A stretch of DNA of 64,000 bases. It comes from Tolypothrix sp. PCC 7712 (GTDB lineage: Bacteria; Cyanobacteriota; Cyanobacteriia; Cyanobacteriales; Nostocaceae). Each line of letters begins with the position of its first letter. Position 1 is the stretch's first letter. The position numbers were made by a program, and so were the translations under genes. The DNA lies in NCBI RefSeq assembly GCF_025860405.1, contig NZ_CP063785.1:4030001-4094000 (forward strand). The letters run 5' to 3'. This document shows positions 45,904 through 54,822 of this stretch, in pieces. A model generated the notes under the pieces. The model did no database searches. It was not told the origin of the DNA and saw nothing but the letters and a program-made list of their open reading frames with translations.

Positions 45904-46458
45904 ATGAAAGTTAAAACATTATCTTTGGTAGCTGGTGCGATCGCTTTAACTTTAACCGCAACTCCCTTTGCCGCTCAAGCACAACGAGGTTTTTCTGGAC
46001 ATAAGCAAGTAGTTGCACAAAACACCAATGGACAACGTGGAGAACGCCCAAATAAAGGGCCTTGGCAACAATTAGGGTTGACCGATGCACAAAAAACCCA
46101 AATTCAACAAATTCGCCGCGATAGCCGCACCCAAATTGAAGGAATTCTCACCCAAGAACAAAAAGACCAGTTAAAAGCGCAATTTGAGCAACGTCAAGCG
46201 CAAAGAGGTCAGCGTCGCGCCCAAGGTGCACAGCGTCCCCAAGGTCAACAGCCTGGTGAGTTTGGGAAGAAAGGTTTTGAGTCTCTGAATTTAACAGAAG
46301 CCCAAAAAACCCAAATCAAGCAAATTATGCAGGCTTCACAACAAAAAATTCAAGCAGTTTTGACTCCCGAACAACGCACAAAATTACAGCAAATGCGTGA
46401 GAATGCACGTGCACGCTGGCAACAACGTAATTCTAACCAAGGCACACAACAACCATAA
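45904..46458 (+). CDS. Spy/CpxP-like periplasmic protein
   Basis: 184 residues. Signal peptide 1-~26 (ALTLTATPFAAQA). The mature protein is Gln/Arg-rich and helical, with two LTxxQ-type units: LGLTDAQKTQIQQIRRD then ILTQEQKDQLKAQ, and LNLTEAQKTQIKQIMQA then VLTPEQRTKLQQM. This is the repeat plan of Spy/CpxP chaperones, which bind misfolded envelope proteins or metal. It is transcribed away from the two-component pair and is likely under its control. Confidence 0.8.
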   Translation: MKVKTLSLVAGAIALTLTATPFAAQAQRGFSGHKQVVAQNTNGQRGERPNKGPWQQLGLTDAQKTQIQQIRRDSRTQIEGILTQEQKDQLKAQFEQRQAQRGQRRAQGAQRPQGQQPGEFGKKGFESLNLTEAQKTQIKQIMQASQQKIQAVLTPEQRTKLQQMRENARARWQQRNSNQGTQQP

Positions 46459-46569
46459 ATAAAATCATAAAATAAAGGCTGACTACCACTTTCTACCGCA
46501 TTAGTTAATAAGTGTTAATTCCTAAGATTATCTTGGTTGTTTGTTTGTTCTAAACCATTGTTAAAAACT

Positions 46570-46603
46570 AAATTCCCAACTTCTTTGCTAAAGTTGGGAA
46601 TTT
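46570..46603 (+). terminator. Terminator after the Spy-like gene
   Basis: AAATTCCCAACTT and AAGTTGGGAATTT form a 13-bp stem with an eight-base loop. It lies 110 bases after the Spy-like stop and just before the Coq4-like gene. Confidence 0.65.
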
Positions 46604-46628
46604 GCATATCACAATCTACAAATAGAAG

Positions 46629-47156
46629 ATGATGCAACCTGTTACTGCTTCCGCAAATGCCATTCCTCGGCTGCAACAACTCTTAGATTTACTTGACCGT
46701 AAAGCTGAAGCCAAAGGGCTAGCAGTGCCGCAAATAGTATACATCGAGAAATTGCGATCGCTTCCTCAAGGCACTTTTGGCAGAGCTTGGGCAGATTTAT
46801 TGGAGCAGAATAACTTAAAACCCTTCACTACAGGCCCTCGTCGCAAACAACTCCACGATGGTATTCATGCGATTACAGGCTATGGTACAGACTTGATTGG
46901 GGAAGCAGAAGTACAGGCTTTTCTCTTAGGAACCAAGTTTAGCCCCATTAATTTTATGTTGGGGTTGGGACTATTACGCGCCATCCACAAACGCCAAAAT
47001 CAGCGACAAAATTTTAGTTGGGACAAACTGTGGCAAGCATACCAACGCGGTTACAATTCCCACTTAGACCCCGATACTTGGCAACCAGAATTACTTTGGC
47101 ATCTACCTGTCACTGAGGTGCAAGCGTTATTTGGTATAAGTGAGCGGTGCAATTAA
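46629..47156 (+). CDS. Coq4-family protein
   Basis: 175 residues. The Coq4 metal motif HDxxH-x11-E is complete: His76, Asp77 and His80 in LHDGIHAITGYGTDLIGE, and Glu92. The rest is helical as in Coq4. In eukaryotes and some bacteria Coq4 acts in ubiquinone synthesis, organising the complex or removing a ring carboxyl. Cyanobacteria make plastoquinone, so the role here may be different or shared with quinone metabolism. Two ATGs in a row make the exact start ambiguous by one residue. Confidence 0.82.
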   Translation: MMQPVTASANAIPRLQQLLDLLDRKAEAKGLAVPQIVYIEKLRSLPQGTFGRAWADLLEQNNLKPFTTGPRRKQLHDGIHAITGYGTDLIGEAEVQAFLLGTKFSPINFMLGLGLLRAIHKRQNQRQNFSWDKLWQAYQRGYNSHLDPDTWQPELLWHLPVTEVQALFGISERCN

Positions 47157-47310
47157 AGATAGCTGGTAAAGGCTGTCATTAGTCATTGGTCATTGGTCAT
47201 TTGTAAGAATTTTAAGCCTATTTACGTTTTTTAACATAGTTGGGTTTATTTCCACCGCTTTACTTAGTCCAGAATCAATAATCCGAATTCATCAACTTTT
47301 TGTCTCTTGA

Positions 47311-47339
47311 GTACAAACGCGATTAATCGCGTCTCTCCG
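47311..47339. repeat. M5 palindrome
   Basis: GTACAAACGCGATTAATCGC then GTCTCTCC, one copy of the dispersed palindrome, in the spacer before sipA. Confidence 0.5.
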
Positions 47340-47428
47340 ACTCTTGACTTTCACCCTGTTGCCTTGACCCCTAGCTTTTGCTGGGGGTTTTGAGTTATGA
47401 GTTATTCAAAACTCTTTGTTGGATCAAA

Positions 47429-47683
47429 ATGTCTAAAGAATTCATTATTGGTAGTAAAGTACGTGTTGTAGCACTACCGCCCTACGTCAAAACAGCCGAA
47501 CCCATGCCCATGCTTCGCCCCCCAAATGTGATTCAACTGGGAGAAGAAGGTATAGTGATGGATCATCGTCCTGGTGGATATTGGGGTATTCGCTTTGCTA
47601 AAGGGGCTTTTCTCCTCGATAGCCAATACATAGAAAGTACAGATGTCCCAGCCGAATCTCAGCCGGAATCAGAAGAACAGTGA
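47429..47683 (+). CDS. sipA: SipA-like regulatory protein (DUF3148)
   Basis: 84 residues from the ATG at 47429; an earlier in-frame start (47378) adds non-conserved residues. The core VVALPPYVKTAEPMPMLRPP and HRPGGYWGIRFAKGAFLLDS is typical of DUF3148. SipA is an SH3-like small protein that, in cyanobacteria studied, binds the histidine kinase NblS and modulates high-light and nutrient-stress signalling. It lies alone with its own start. The C-terminal acidic tail (PAESQPESEEQ) is extra to the family core. Confidence 0.82.
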   Translation: MSKEFIIGSKVRVVALPPYVKTAEPMPMLRPPNVIQLGEEGIVMDHRPGGYWGIRFAKGAFLLDSQYIESTDVPAESQPESEEQ

Positions 47684-47728
47684 ATAAGAACTGTAAACTT
47701 ATGTTAAGTTATCATTCTTATCTGTACC

Positions 47729-48286
47729 ATGATTTCTCGTCGCAATTTTTTAAGCATATTATTTGCCAGCTTTGTTGCTGTCATTAGCTGGCTGAACTTT
47801 ACACCAACTGCTGATGCGCTAGGTGGAAAACTACCCGCCATTAATCAACCTGCACCGGACTTTACCTTGCCTACTAACACAGGCAACGGTAACATTTCTC
47901 TTTCGGACTTGCGTGGTAAATGGGTAGTTCTTTATTTTTATCCCAAAGACTTTACCTCTGGCTGCACCATAGAGGCGCGGCGTTTTCAGCAAGACTTACC
48001 CAAATATTTAGCCCAGAATACTCAAATTATTGGTGTCAGCGCTGATGATGTAGATTCTCATGCGGAATTTTGTGATTCAGAAGGTTTAAAATTCCCCCTG
48101 TTAGCAGATACAACTGGCGCAGTTAGTAAAGCTTATGGTTCTTGGATTGGTTACGTTTCTATGCGTCATAGTTTTATCATCGATCCAGATGGGATTCTGC
48201 GTGAGACTTTCGTTAAAGTCAATCCCAATATTCACAGCACAGAAGTATTAGCGAGACTGGAACAGTTACAGTCAAAAGCTTCTTAG
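47729..48286 (+). CDS. Peroxiredoxin, PrxQ/BCP type, Tat-exported
   Basis: 185 residues. A Tat-like signal (SRRNFL at residues 3-8, then a hydrophobic stretch to TADA) points to the thylakoid lumen or periplasm. The peroxidatic cysteine is Cys79 in DFTSGCTIEARRF. The usual nearby resolving cysteine (five residues later) is missing. Instead Cys115 (AEFCDSEG), 36 residues on, is in the place used by the second type of PrxQ. It reduces peroxides using thioredoxin. It follows sipA by 45 bases on the same strand. Confidence 0.9.
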   Translation: MISRRNFLSILFASFVAVISWLNFTPTADALGGKLPAINQPAPDFTLPTNTGNGNISLSDLRGKWVVLYFYPKDFTSGCTIEARRFQQDLPKYLAQNTQIIGVSADDVDSHAEFCDSEGLKFPLLADTTGAVSKAYGSWIGYVSMRHSFIIDPDGILRETFVKVNPNIHSTEVLARLEQLQSKAS

Positions 48287-48908
48287 GATAGACAAGGGAT
48301 GAGGGGGATGAGGAGAAATAATACCATTTTGAAAAAACAACGCGACAGATGAGTAGGGGCACGGCACCAGAAGTAGCGACTGTCTTAAAAGTCAAGCGAT
48401 CGTTAACAAAAAAGCGCGACAGGGAAGATTGACGCAACTGCGGAACGCTACCCTAGACTCAGAGGTGCCTGGTACGGGCAAAAAGACTTGTGGTGCTTGG
48501 TCAAGATGGACGCAGCCAGCACCAGGCACTCCGCTTCGCCGCTGAATCTTCCCCAGTTGCTGGATTTCAGTAGTAGGCAAAAAGGGTATGAAAAATTGAT
48601 CCCACAGATAGCGATCGCATAAAATCGTCGGCGATCGCCAATTCTCGTGAACTAGCATTGTAAGTAGTTAAACATAATTAATTACACAATGTCATTGCGA
48701 ATGGAGCGTTCGCGTAGCGTCCCGTTCGCGTAGCGTCTCCGTCAGGAGACGGGAAGCGGAATGAAGCAATCGCAAGGGCTGGGATTGCTTCTCTACGAGA
48801 CGCGACCACCATGAATCATCCGCTTACCTTTGTGTTGACCGATAATCCATGCAGCGCAAGCCCCTGGCTTTAGACATGGGGTAAGCTGCTAGGCGATTTT
48901 AATCGCCG
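48287..48908. other. Spacer with repeat fragments before the IS element
   Basis: A truncated M3 copy (48321-48375, TACCATTTTGAAAAAAC then GCGACAGAT), ~300 bases of unassigned sequence with an open minus frame judged spurious, and a REP91-like repeat at 48690-48820, then the left end of the IS200/IS605 element. Confidence 0.55.
48690..48820. repeat. REP91-related repeat, right end truncated
   Basis: TGTCATTGCGAATGGAGCG at the left, then two GTTCGCGTAGCGTC units and an inverted TCTCCGTCAGGAGACGGGA. It shares the GGCTGGGATTGCTTCTC segment with the copy at 25202-25292 but lacks the right end. Confidence 0.6.
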
Positions 48909-49307
48909 TCAAGTATTTTTCTGGTTTTGAATATACTCCTTAACTGCCTCTAGTGGTGCGCCCCCTACTGTCGATACAAAGTAAGAGTTAGTCCATAAAG
49001 TAGGCAGTCTTTGTTTGAGATGCGGAAATTCTAGGCGCAAGTAGCGAGATGTTGCACCCTTGAACCGCTTAACTGCTTTGTGGACACCGAACTGAGGATC
49101 AACCTCAATCAGTAGATGAACGTGGTCTTCCACTACTTCCATCTCAATCATCTCAACTTTGATTTCTGCTGCTATTTGTTGGAGTAGTTCTTTTAGCCGA
49201 GTATCTACACCGTCTTTTAAGACCTTGCGTCTGTACTTGGGAGTCCAGACTATATGGTACTTGCAAGAATAAACAACATTGTTGTTAGAGTTATATTTTC
49301 GCCTCAT
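48909..49307 (-). CDS. tnpA: IS200/IS605 TnpA transposase (Y1)
   Basis: 132 residues from the ATG at 49307; a longer start at 49385 would overlap tnpB and precede the family's start. It opens SNNNVVYSCKYHIVWTPKYR. The HUH metal motif is DHVHLLIEV. The catalytic tyrosine lies in EAVKEYIQNQK near the end. It moves the element as single-stranded DNA, cutting beside the end hairpins. Normal length and no disruptions, so probably active. Confidence 0.93.
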   Translation of the reverse strand: MRRKYNSNNNVVYSCKYHIVWTPKYRRKVLKDGVDTRLKELLQQIAAEIKVEMIEMEVVEDHVHLLIEVDPQFGVHKAVKRFKGATSRYLRLEFPHLKQRLPTLWTNSYFVSTVGGAPLEAVKEYIQNQKNT

Positions 49308-49344
49308 GTCATCATTATACAGCTTTATGCTATATACTATTTCT

Positions 49345-50526
49345 ATGAGCGAATACACAGTAAGGAAACTCAAGATTGGCAACAATCAACAGATGGGTGA
49401 ACTGGCTTTAGCTGCTGGCGAATTATACTCTCGCACAGTAGTTAGTTTCTGGCGCACAGTTCGTAATAAGGGATTGTGGCTCAAACCATCTTCTATGATG
49501 CGTTGGCACAACTCCGACAGCTTACACGCTCACAGTGCAGATGCGGTTGTCCAGAGTTTTTATGCCAGTCTCAAATCATGGAGATCAAGACGCAAAGCAG
49601 ACCCAAACGCCCATCCACCAAGAAGACGTAGACGATTTTTCAAAGTTCAATGGAAATCATCAGCCATCAAGGTGAAAAATGGGAAACTGCAATTATCCAA
49701 CGGCAAGGGGAACGCACCCTTGATTATTGATTGGAATTGGGAAACTCCTAAATTGGTAGAAATGGGATGGGACGGCGAGCAATATGAAATTAGAGCTTGC
49801 TATGCTGTCACCCCTGTACAACCAGCTAATTCGGGAACTGTTGCAGGAATCGACTTAGGAGAAATTCATCTTGCCGTTGCCCATGATGGAGCGCAAACCT
49901 TCATACTTAATGGTCGTTTGCTGAGATCTAAACGCCAGTACCAAAACAAGCTAAAAGCTAAGTTAGCGTCATTAGTTGATACAAAAAAGCGAGGTTCCAA
50001 GAACAGGAAAAGACTAGTCAGATCCAAACAACGTCAGTTAGCTAAAGTCAAAAATCAAATTAAAGATATCCTGCATAAACAAACCAGTAAGCTTGTTTCT
50101 ACGCTCAAATCTAGAGGCGTACAAACCCTGGCAATAGGTGATGTCAGAGATATTAGAGCGCGAATTGATTTTGGAACTAAGTCTAATCAAAAACTGCATC
50201 AATGGTCACACGGCGAAACTCGCACCTTTCTCACCTATAAAGCTCAAAGAATGGGGATGAAAGTTGAGATTCAGTGCGAGAAATATACCAGCCAAACTTG
50301 TCCATCATGCGGTCAACGCCACAAACCCAAAAATCGCACCTACAAATGTAAATGCGGCTTTGAGTTCCATCGAGATGGTGTTGGTTCCATCAATATTCGT
50401 AGAAAGTATCTGGGATGTTTTGATGTCCCAGTAGTCGGCGTTATGGCTGCGCCCACTGGTTTGAGGTTCCGCCCTCACTCTAAGTGTAGCTCTGTGTGCT
50501 TAGGGACGTGCGAGCGTTCGCGTTAG
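49345..50526 (+). CDS. tnpB: TnpB RNA-guided nuclease (IS605 OrfB)
   Basis: 393 residues from the ATG at 49345 (an earlier alternative start at 49279 lies over tnpA). RuvC-I Asp is in AGIDLGEIHLAVA. The zinc finger is CPSCGQRHKPKNRTYKCKCG. RuvC-III Asp is in HRDGVGSINI. At the RuvC-II position the usual Glu is replaced: LAIGDVRDIRARI. The last residues after GAVMAAPTGLRF-like sequence run into a repeat (GAGCGTTCGCGTTAGCGTCTC). TnpB cuts DNA guided by an RNA from the element's right end. Whether this one cuts is uncertain. Confidence 0.9.
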   Translation: MSEYTVRKLKIGNNQQMGELALAAGELYSRTVVSFWRTVRNKGLWLKPSSMMRWHNSDSLHAHSADAVVQSFYASLKSWRSRRKADPNAHPPRRRRRFFKVQWKSSAIKVKNGKLQLSNGKGNAPLIIDWNWETPKLVEMGWDGEQYEIRACYAVTPVQPANSGTVAGIDLGEIHLAVAHDGAQTFILNGRLLRSKRQYQNKLKAKLASLVDTKKRGSKNRKRLVRSKQRQLAKVKNQIKDILHKQTSKLVSTLKSRGVQTLAIGDVRDIRARIDFGTKSNQKLHQWSHGETRTFLTYKAQRMGMKVEIQCEKYTSQTCPSCGQRHKPKNRTYKCKCGFEFHRDGVGSINIRRKYLGCFDVPVVGVMAAPTGLRFRPHSKCSSVCLGTCERSR

Positions 50527-50616
50527 CGTCTCGCAGACAAGCGATGCACAGTGAAAGAATCCCCTTGCTTTAGCAATGGGGAGACAGTCAATTTGTCGAA
50601 TGTGTGAGAAATCATC

Positions 50617-52134
50617 CTAAAAATTAGACGGAACGCAAACATCTGGCGCACACAAACCCTGAAACTGCAATGTTGTCACCTCAAAAGAATTTAAATCTAC
50701 ACAACGAATAGCATGATTATTCGTATCAGCAATATATAACTTTGAACCCATCACACTCAATCCTGAAGGCTCAAAAAATCTACTATTTTTACCTTGTCCA
50801 TCCTGCAAACCTATGACACCATCACCCAAAATTGTTTGACAATTACCTGTGCTAGGACTAACTAATTTAATTTTGTGATTGTAAGTATCTGCTACCCATA
50901 AAAAATTCTCTGCATATTCCACTCCTAAGCAATGCTGTAAGCGGACATTTTCACCCTGTCCATCAACATCTCCAAAACCAAATAAATCTCCGCTACCGCA
51001 CAGAGTTCTAACTACACGCGGTTCTATAATTCCCACACCGCGAATAGAACTAATTTCACTATCAGCAATATATAATTCTTCACCATTGCTAGTAATTCCA
51101 CTTGGTTGAGCAAAAGCGGATTCATTCAGTGAACCATCAACACAACCTTCTGCACCAGTACCAGCATAAGTTTTAATTACGCCATTTTCCAAATTCATTT
51201 CCCAAATTTGATGCGGCCCAGCCATAGCAATAAATAGAGTATTTCCTACCTTCACCAAATCCCAAGGCGAATTTAATTTAGTTGACAAACCAACACCACC
51301 ATCAGGACGAATATTACGGCTTTGTTCACCAGTTCCCGCTATAGTTTCTACAACTTGGCGCTGTAAATCAACTCGCCGCAAAGCATGGTTTTCTGTATCA
51401 GCAACATAGAGAATTTGATGATCTGTATCAAACGCCATTCCTTGCGGTGAAGAAAACTCAGCTTCACTGAAATTACCATCAGTTAAACCAGATTTACCCG
51501 TACCAATAATCTGTATAATTTCGCCTTCTAAGCTACTCATTACCAAGCGATGATGACCAGAATCAGCAATAAATAAACCTGCTGATGTCGCTAATACTTT
51601 ACCAGGAAAAGCTAAAGGTGTAATTAATGGTTGACGCTGCTTTTCTAAATTTAGACTGAGTTCTTGAAAATTTATCGTACCTTTTTCTTGATGTTCGGAA
51701 ATTAGTTTTTCTAGTGATTCATCTAAAGCATCACAATGTCCTTCACCAGAAACATAGCCAATTACATAACCTTGCGGATCGATAATCATTAAAGTCGGCC
51801 AAGCACGCACAGTATATTCTTGCCAAACCCGAAAACCACTATCGACTACAACAGGATGTTCAATGTCATAACGTAAGATGGCTTGGCGAATATTTTCAGT
51901 CTCTTTTTCGTTATCAAACTTGGCAGAATGAACGCCAATAACTGTCAGACTATCTTTATATTTTTGTTCTAAATATTTTAATTCTGGTAAAATATGTAGA
52001 CAATTTATACAACAGTATGTCCAGAAATCTAAAATTACGACTCTGCCCTTGAGTTGCTTAATAGATAATGGTGTATCGGTATTAAACCAAGTACTATTTT
52101 GTGGTAATTCTGGCGCTCTTACACGGGGCATCAT
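50617..52134 (-). CDS. NHLRC2-like thioredoxin-fold/NHL beta-propeller protein
   Basis: 505 residues. The N-terminal thioredoxin-like domain (1-~150) has the family's unusual active site WTYCCINCLHILPE in place of CxxC. The C-terminal propeller (about 165-490) has NHL-type repeats such as ADSGHHRLVMSSLEGEI, VADTENHALRRVDL, VADTYNHKIKLVSP and ADTNNHAIRCVDL. This is the bacterial form of NHLRC2. No signal peptide is visible, so it is probably cytoplasmic. A redox or scaffold role is inferred. Confidence 0.9.
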   Translation of the reverse strand: MMPRVRAPELPQNSTWFNTDTPLSIKQLKGRVVILDFWTYCCINCLHILPELKYLEQKYKDSLTVIGVHSAKFDNEKETENIRQAILRYDIEHPVVVDSGFRVWQEYTVRAWPTLMIIDPQGYVIGYVSGEGHCDALDESLEKLISEHQEKGTINFQELSLNLEKQRQPLITPLAFPGKVLATSAGLFIADSGHHRLVMSSLEGEIIQIIGTGKSGLTDGNFSEAEFSSPQGMAFDTDHQILYVADTENHALRRVDLQRQVVETIAGTGEQSRNIRPDGGVGLSTKLNSPWDLVKVGNTLFIAMAGPHQIWEMNLENGVIKTYAGTGAEGCVDGSLNESAFAQPSGITSNGEELYIADSEISSIRGVGIIEPRVVRTLCGSGDLFGFGDVDGQGENVRLQHCLGVEYAENFLWVADTYNHKIKLVSPSTGNCQTILGDGVIGLQDGQGKNSRFFEPSGLSVMGSKLYIADTNNHAIRCVDLNSFEVTTLQFQGLCAPDVCVPSNF

Positions 52135-52289
52135 AAATAATCTAAAATTCCAAATGAAACGACATAGTTATGAATAAGCGTCATACCTATCAACCAATGC
52201 AAATTGAATAGGTGATCGCTTCGGCTATTCTTATCTTTTAGAGTTGCCTTTTTACTTTATCGAAAAATCTTGCAAGGGCTGTATCTATT

Positions 52290-53204
52290 TTGAAAGGACT
52301 GACAGCAATCACCACTATAGAGTTATCTGCTTGGGTACAGCAAGCCAAATCCCAAGCCGATCGCGGAAGAGTCGCCGATCGCACTCCCCGATTGAATATG
52401 GCTAACCCTGATTGGTTTGCAGTTCACATCTGTTGTGGAACGGGACAAACTTACAGCTTAGGTGATACCCGTTGTGTGTTTCCCTTGATGAGTGTAATCA
52501 AAGCCTTTTCTCTACTCTATCTCTTAGAACATTTCGGTGCGGAGAAGGTTTTGCGATGGGTAGGGGTGGAACCCTCAGACGCGCCCTTCAATTCCCTTGA
52601 TCAATTAATTAGCGATCGCGGTTACCCCCGCAATCCCATGATTAATAGTGGCGCAATTACTCTGGCTGATAAATTACCGGGAGAAAATGCCAGCGATCGC
52701 ACTCAGCAATTTTGTCTCTGGCTGAACCAATTAGCAAGCTGTGAACTCAAGTTAGATGAACTTATGCTAGCTTCAGTCCGATTAACTCGTTCCCCAGCTA
52801 ATCAAGCGATCGCTAATCATCTCGCGCAAACCGGACACCTGAAAAACCTTGACATGGCTCTTGACACATACGAGCAAATATGCTGTCTTTCAGGAACTGT
52901 AGAAGATTTAGCCAAACTGGGACAACTTTTAGCTTGTGAAAATTCCTTCTTAGCAACAAAAAACCGCAGGATTGTTAACGCTGTCATGTTAACCTGCGGT
53001 TTATATGAAGCTTCTGCGGAGTTTGCTGTCAAAATTGGTCTACCAATGAAATCTGGTATTGGTGGGGGGCTGGTAGCAATAGTACCAGGTGAAGGTGCGA
53101 TCGCTTGTTATAGCCCCGCCTTAGATAAAGTAGGTAATCCCGTAGCGGGGCTAGCATTTATAGAAGTTTTAGCCCAAAACCTCAATTTAAGTATTTTTGG
53201 GTAA
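52290..53204 (+). CDS. glsA: Glutaminase A
   Basis: 304 residues with a TTG start; the first in-frame ATG would lose conserved N-terminal sequence. Catalytic Ser-x-x-Lys is in FPLMSVIKAFSLLY (~residue 70). Also seen are NPMINSGAITLAD, the conserved Tyr in the segment after DMALDTYEQICCLSGTVEDL, and the C-terminal KSGIGGGLVAIVPGEGAIA. It hydrolyses glutamine to glutamate and ammonia. Normal family length. Its stop is ten bases from the stop of the convergent lipoprotein gene. Confidence 0.93.
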   Translation: MKGLTAITTIELSAWVQQAKSQADRGRVADRTPRLNMANPDWFAVHICCGTGQTYSLGDTRCVFPLMSVIKAFSLLYLLEHFGAEKVLRWVGVEPSDAPFNSLDQLISDRGYPRNPMINSGAITLADKLPGENASDRTQQFCLWLNQLASCELKLDELMLASVRLTRSPANQAIANHLAQTGHLKNLDMALDTYEQICCLSGTVEDLAKLGQLLACENSFLATKNRRIVNAVMLTCGLYEASAEFAVKIGLPMKSGIGGGLVAIVPGEGAIACYSPALDKVGNPVAGLAFIEVLAQNLNLSIFG

Positions 53205-53214
53205 ATCCTAACCG

Positions 53215-54822
53215 CTATTCCTGAACGCTTTCGCCTTCAGCAGCAGGCGTTGGCGGTGCAGGAGATTCGATAATTTCCGGTAGTGTTGGCGCTAAAGTGG
53301 GCAATGTTTCAGGAGTAGGGCGTGGACGACGCTGGAAATATTTACTCAAATCCGTTCTTGTCCGCTGTTTTACCTGAGGCTTGGGTGATTCCGTCGCCGC
53401 AGGTGTTGGCGTTACCTGGGGTTGAGGTGATTCTTTTACCGTAGGCGTAGGCGTTACCTGGGGTTGAGGTGCTTCTGTTACCGCAGGCGTAGGCGTTACC
53501 TGGGGTTGAGGTGCTTCTGTCGCCGCAGGTGTTGGCGTTACCTGGGGTTGAGGCGATTCTGTCGCCGCAGGTGTTGGCGTTACCTGTGGTAATGTTGGCG
53601 ACACGCTAGGAGATGGTGTAGCCGTAGGGCGAGAACGGCGTTGGAAATATCCGCCTTTTGGTGTTTCTGGTTGTGGAGTAACTTTTTCAGGTAATTCAGG
53701 TGCAGCAGGTGATGGTACAACTGGCAGTGGTTCTGGGCTAGTTTCTGGTGATGGTAGAACTGGTGGTTCTGTTATAGGTGTTTCTGGAATCTCAATTGCT
53801 GGAGTTGGCTTAGTTTCGGGCGTGGGTTCAGGGGTAGGTGCAGGTTCAGCAGGTGGTGTCTTCGGAATATAGTTTGGATCGACAATGCTACGCACATCAT
53901 CAGCTTTGAGTTCGCCGCTAACAATTCGTGAAAGAGTATCTTTACCTTTAGGCTGGTAATTAATCAACCCAACTGTAGTATTAAAGACATTTTTGACAGG
54001 ATTACCCTGGTTATCAAGAAATTCTAGCTTCACCCAGTTTTTACCAGGTTTGAAACCTTTGAGGTAAACTGCTTGCCAGCGATCAAGAACAAAGCTTTCA
54101 CCATTAATTGTGCAACGAATCCGCCAATCACTGATTCCGCTGTTGGAGTTGTCTTGCGAAACAAGGTGTAGGGGAGCGTTAGTTAAATAAAAGTCTAATA
54201 ATATTGGTTCTGCCCCATAGTCACCTTGAGGACTGCTGTAGGTTAGTACAGGTAGTGCTGGATCGGGATTATTATCATCAGTTTTGGCTAAAATATGAAA
54301 TTTTATCTGGGCGTAAGCACCTTCATTTTTAAAACTTTCATCCCAAGGGCGAGATGCGAATACACGTAAGCTGTGAGTTCCTGGGGCTAAGTCCGAGAAA
54401 ACTAATGGCTTATTTAAGTCATAAACAGCTATATGTGGTTGGTTATCCAAAATTACATGGAGATGAGGCCCCAATTCCCATTTTGGATTTTTATATATAG
54501 GCAGATCCTTAACTTGAAAGCGGACTGTTATCTGATTATCAGACAAGACTTCATCAGCTTGAGGTGTAACAATCGCCACCTGTGGCTGGTAGATCTCCAA
54601 TGCGGAGCGCAGTTCTTGGATTGTTGCTGGTGGAGAAACTTCCGCAAATTCCTGAAAACTTTTTTGTGGGGTTGCTCGATTACCCACTGCGACATCTTGG
54701 CTGACAGCTTTATCACCACAGCTTGCCAAACTCAAGACTAATAAAAATGTCATTAACCATCTCACCACAGCGAACCTCCAACAGAGGAGATTCTCTAACA
54801 CTGCTTTGTGCCACGAGTTCAT
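53215..54822 (-). CDS. Proline-rich lipoprotein of unknown function
   Basis: 535 residues. A lipobox LASC at ~32-35 follows hydrophobic MTFLLVLSLASC, so it is probably a membrane-anchored lipoprotein. The part to ~300 has Ig-like beta domains (QVAIVTPQADEVLSDNQITV, ELGPHLHVILDNQPHIAVYD). Residues ~320-530 are Pro/Thr/Glu-rich with direct repeats of about 17 residues (TPTPAATESPQPQV type), visible in DNA as tandem copies near 53395-53585. Two YFQRRSRPT/YFQRRPRPT segments repeat in the C-terminal part. A cell-envelope structural or binding role is inferred. Confidence 0.7.
   Translation of the reverse strand: MNSWHKAVLENLLCWRFAVVRWLMTFLLVLSLASCGDKAVSQDVAVGNRATPQKSFQEFAEVSPPATIQELRSALEIYQPQVAIVTPQADEVLSDNQITVRFQVKDLPIYKNPKWELGPHLHVILDNQPHIAVYDLNKPLVFSDLAPGTHSLRVFASRPWDESFKNEGAYAQIKFHILAKTDDNNPDPALPVLTYSSPQGDYGAEPILLDFYLTNAPLHLVSQDNSNSGISDWRIRCTINGESFVLDRWQAVYLKGFKPGKNWVKLEFLDNQGNPVKNVFNTTVGLINYQPKGKDTLSRIVSGELKADDVRSIVDPNYIPKTPPAEPAPTPEPTPETKPTPAIEIPETPITEPPVLPSPETSPEPLPVVPSPAAPELPEKVTPQPETPKGGYFQRRSRPTATPSPSVSPTLPQVTPTPAATESPQPQVTPTPAATEAPQPQVTPTPAVTEAPQPQVTPTPTVKESPQPQVTPTPAATESPKPQVKQRTRTDLSKYFQRRPRPTPETLPTLAPTLPEIIESPAPPTPAAEGESVQE

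Larger units (their letters stand above)
48850..50595. mobile_element. IS200/IS605-family insertion sequence, divergent tnpA and tnpB
   Basis: Limits are set by subterminal hairpins. At the left, CCCCTGGCTTTAGACATGGGG (48861-48881, stem with a bulged T). At the right, CCCCTTGCTTTAGCAATGGG plus one G (50561-50581, stem CCCCTTGC/GCAA-T-GGGG, also a bulged T). These are the structures TnpA of this family cuts beside. tnpA and tnpB point away from each other, as in IS605. Exact ends are not resolved because this family makes no target duplication. Confidence 0.8.

Noticed and set aside
48392..48658. 88-residue minus ORF before the IS element
   Set aside because: No recognisable domain, overlaps an inverted repeat, composition not protein-like; possibly relic DNA.
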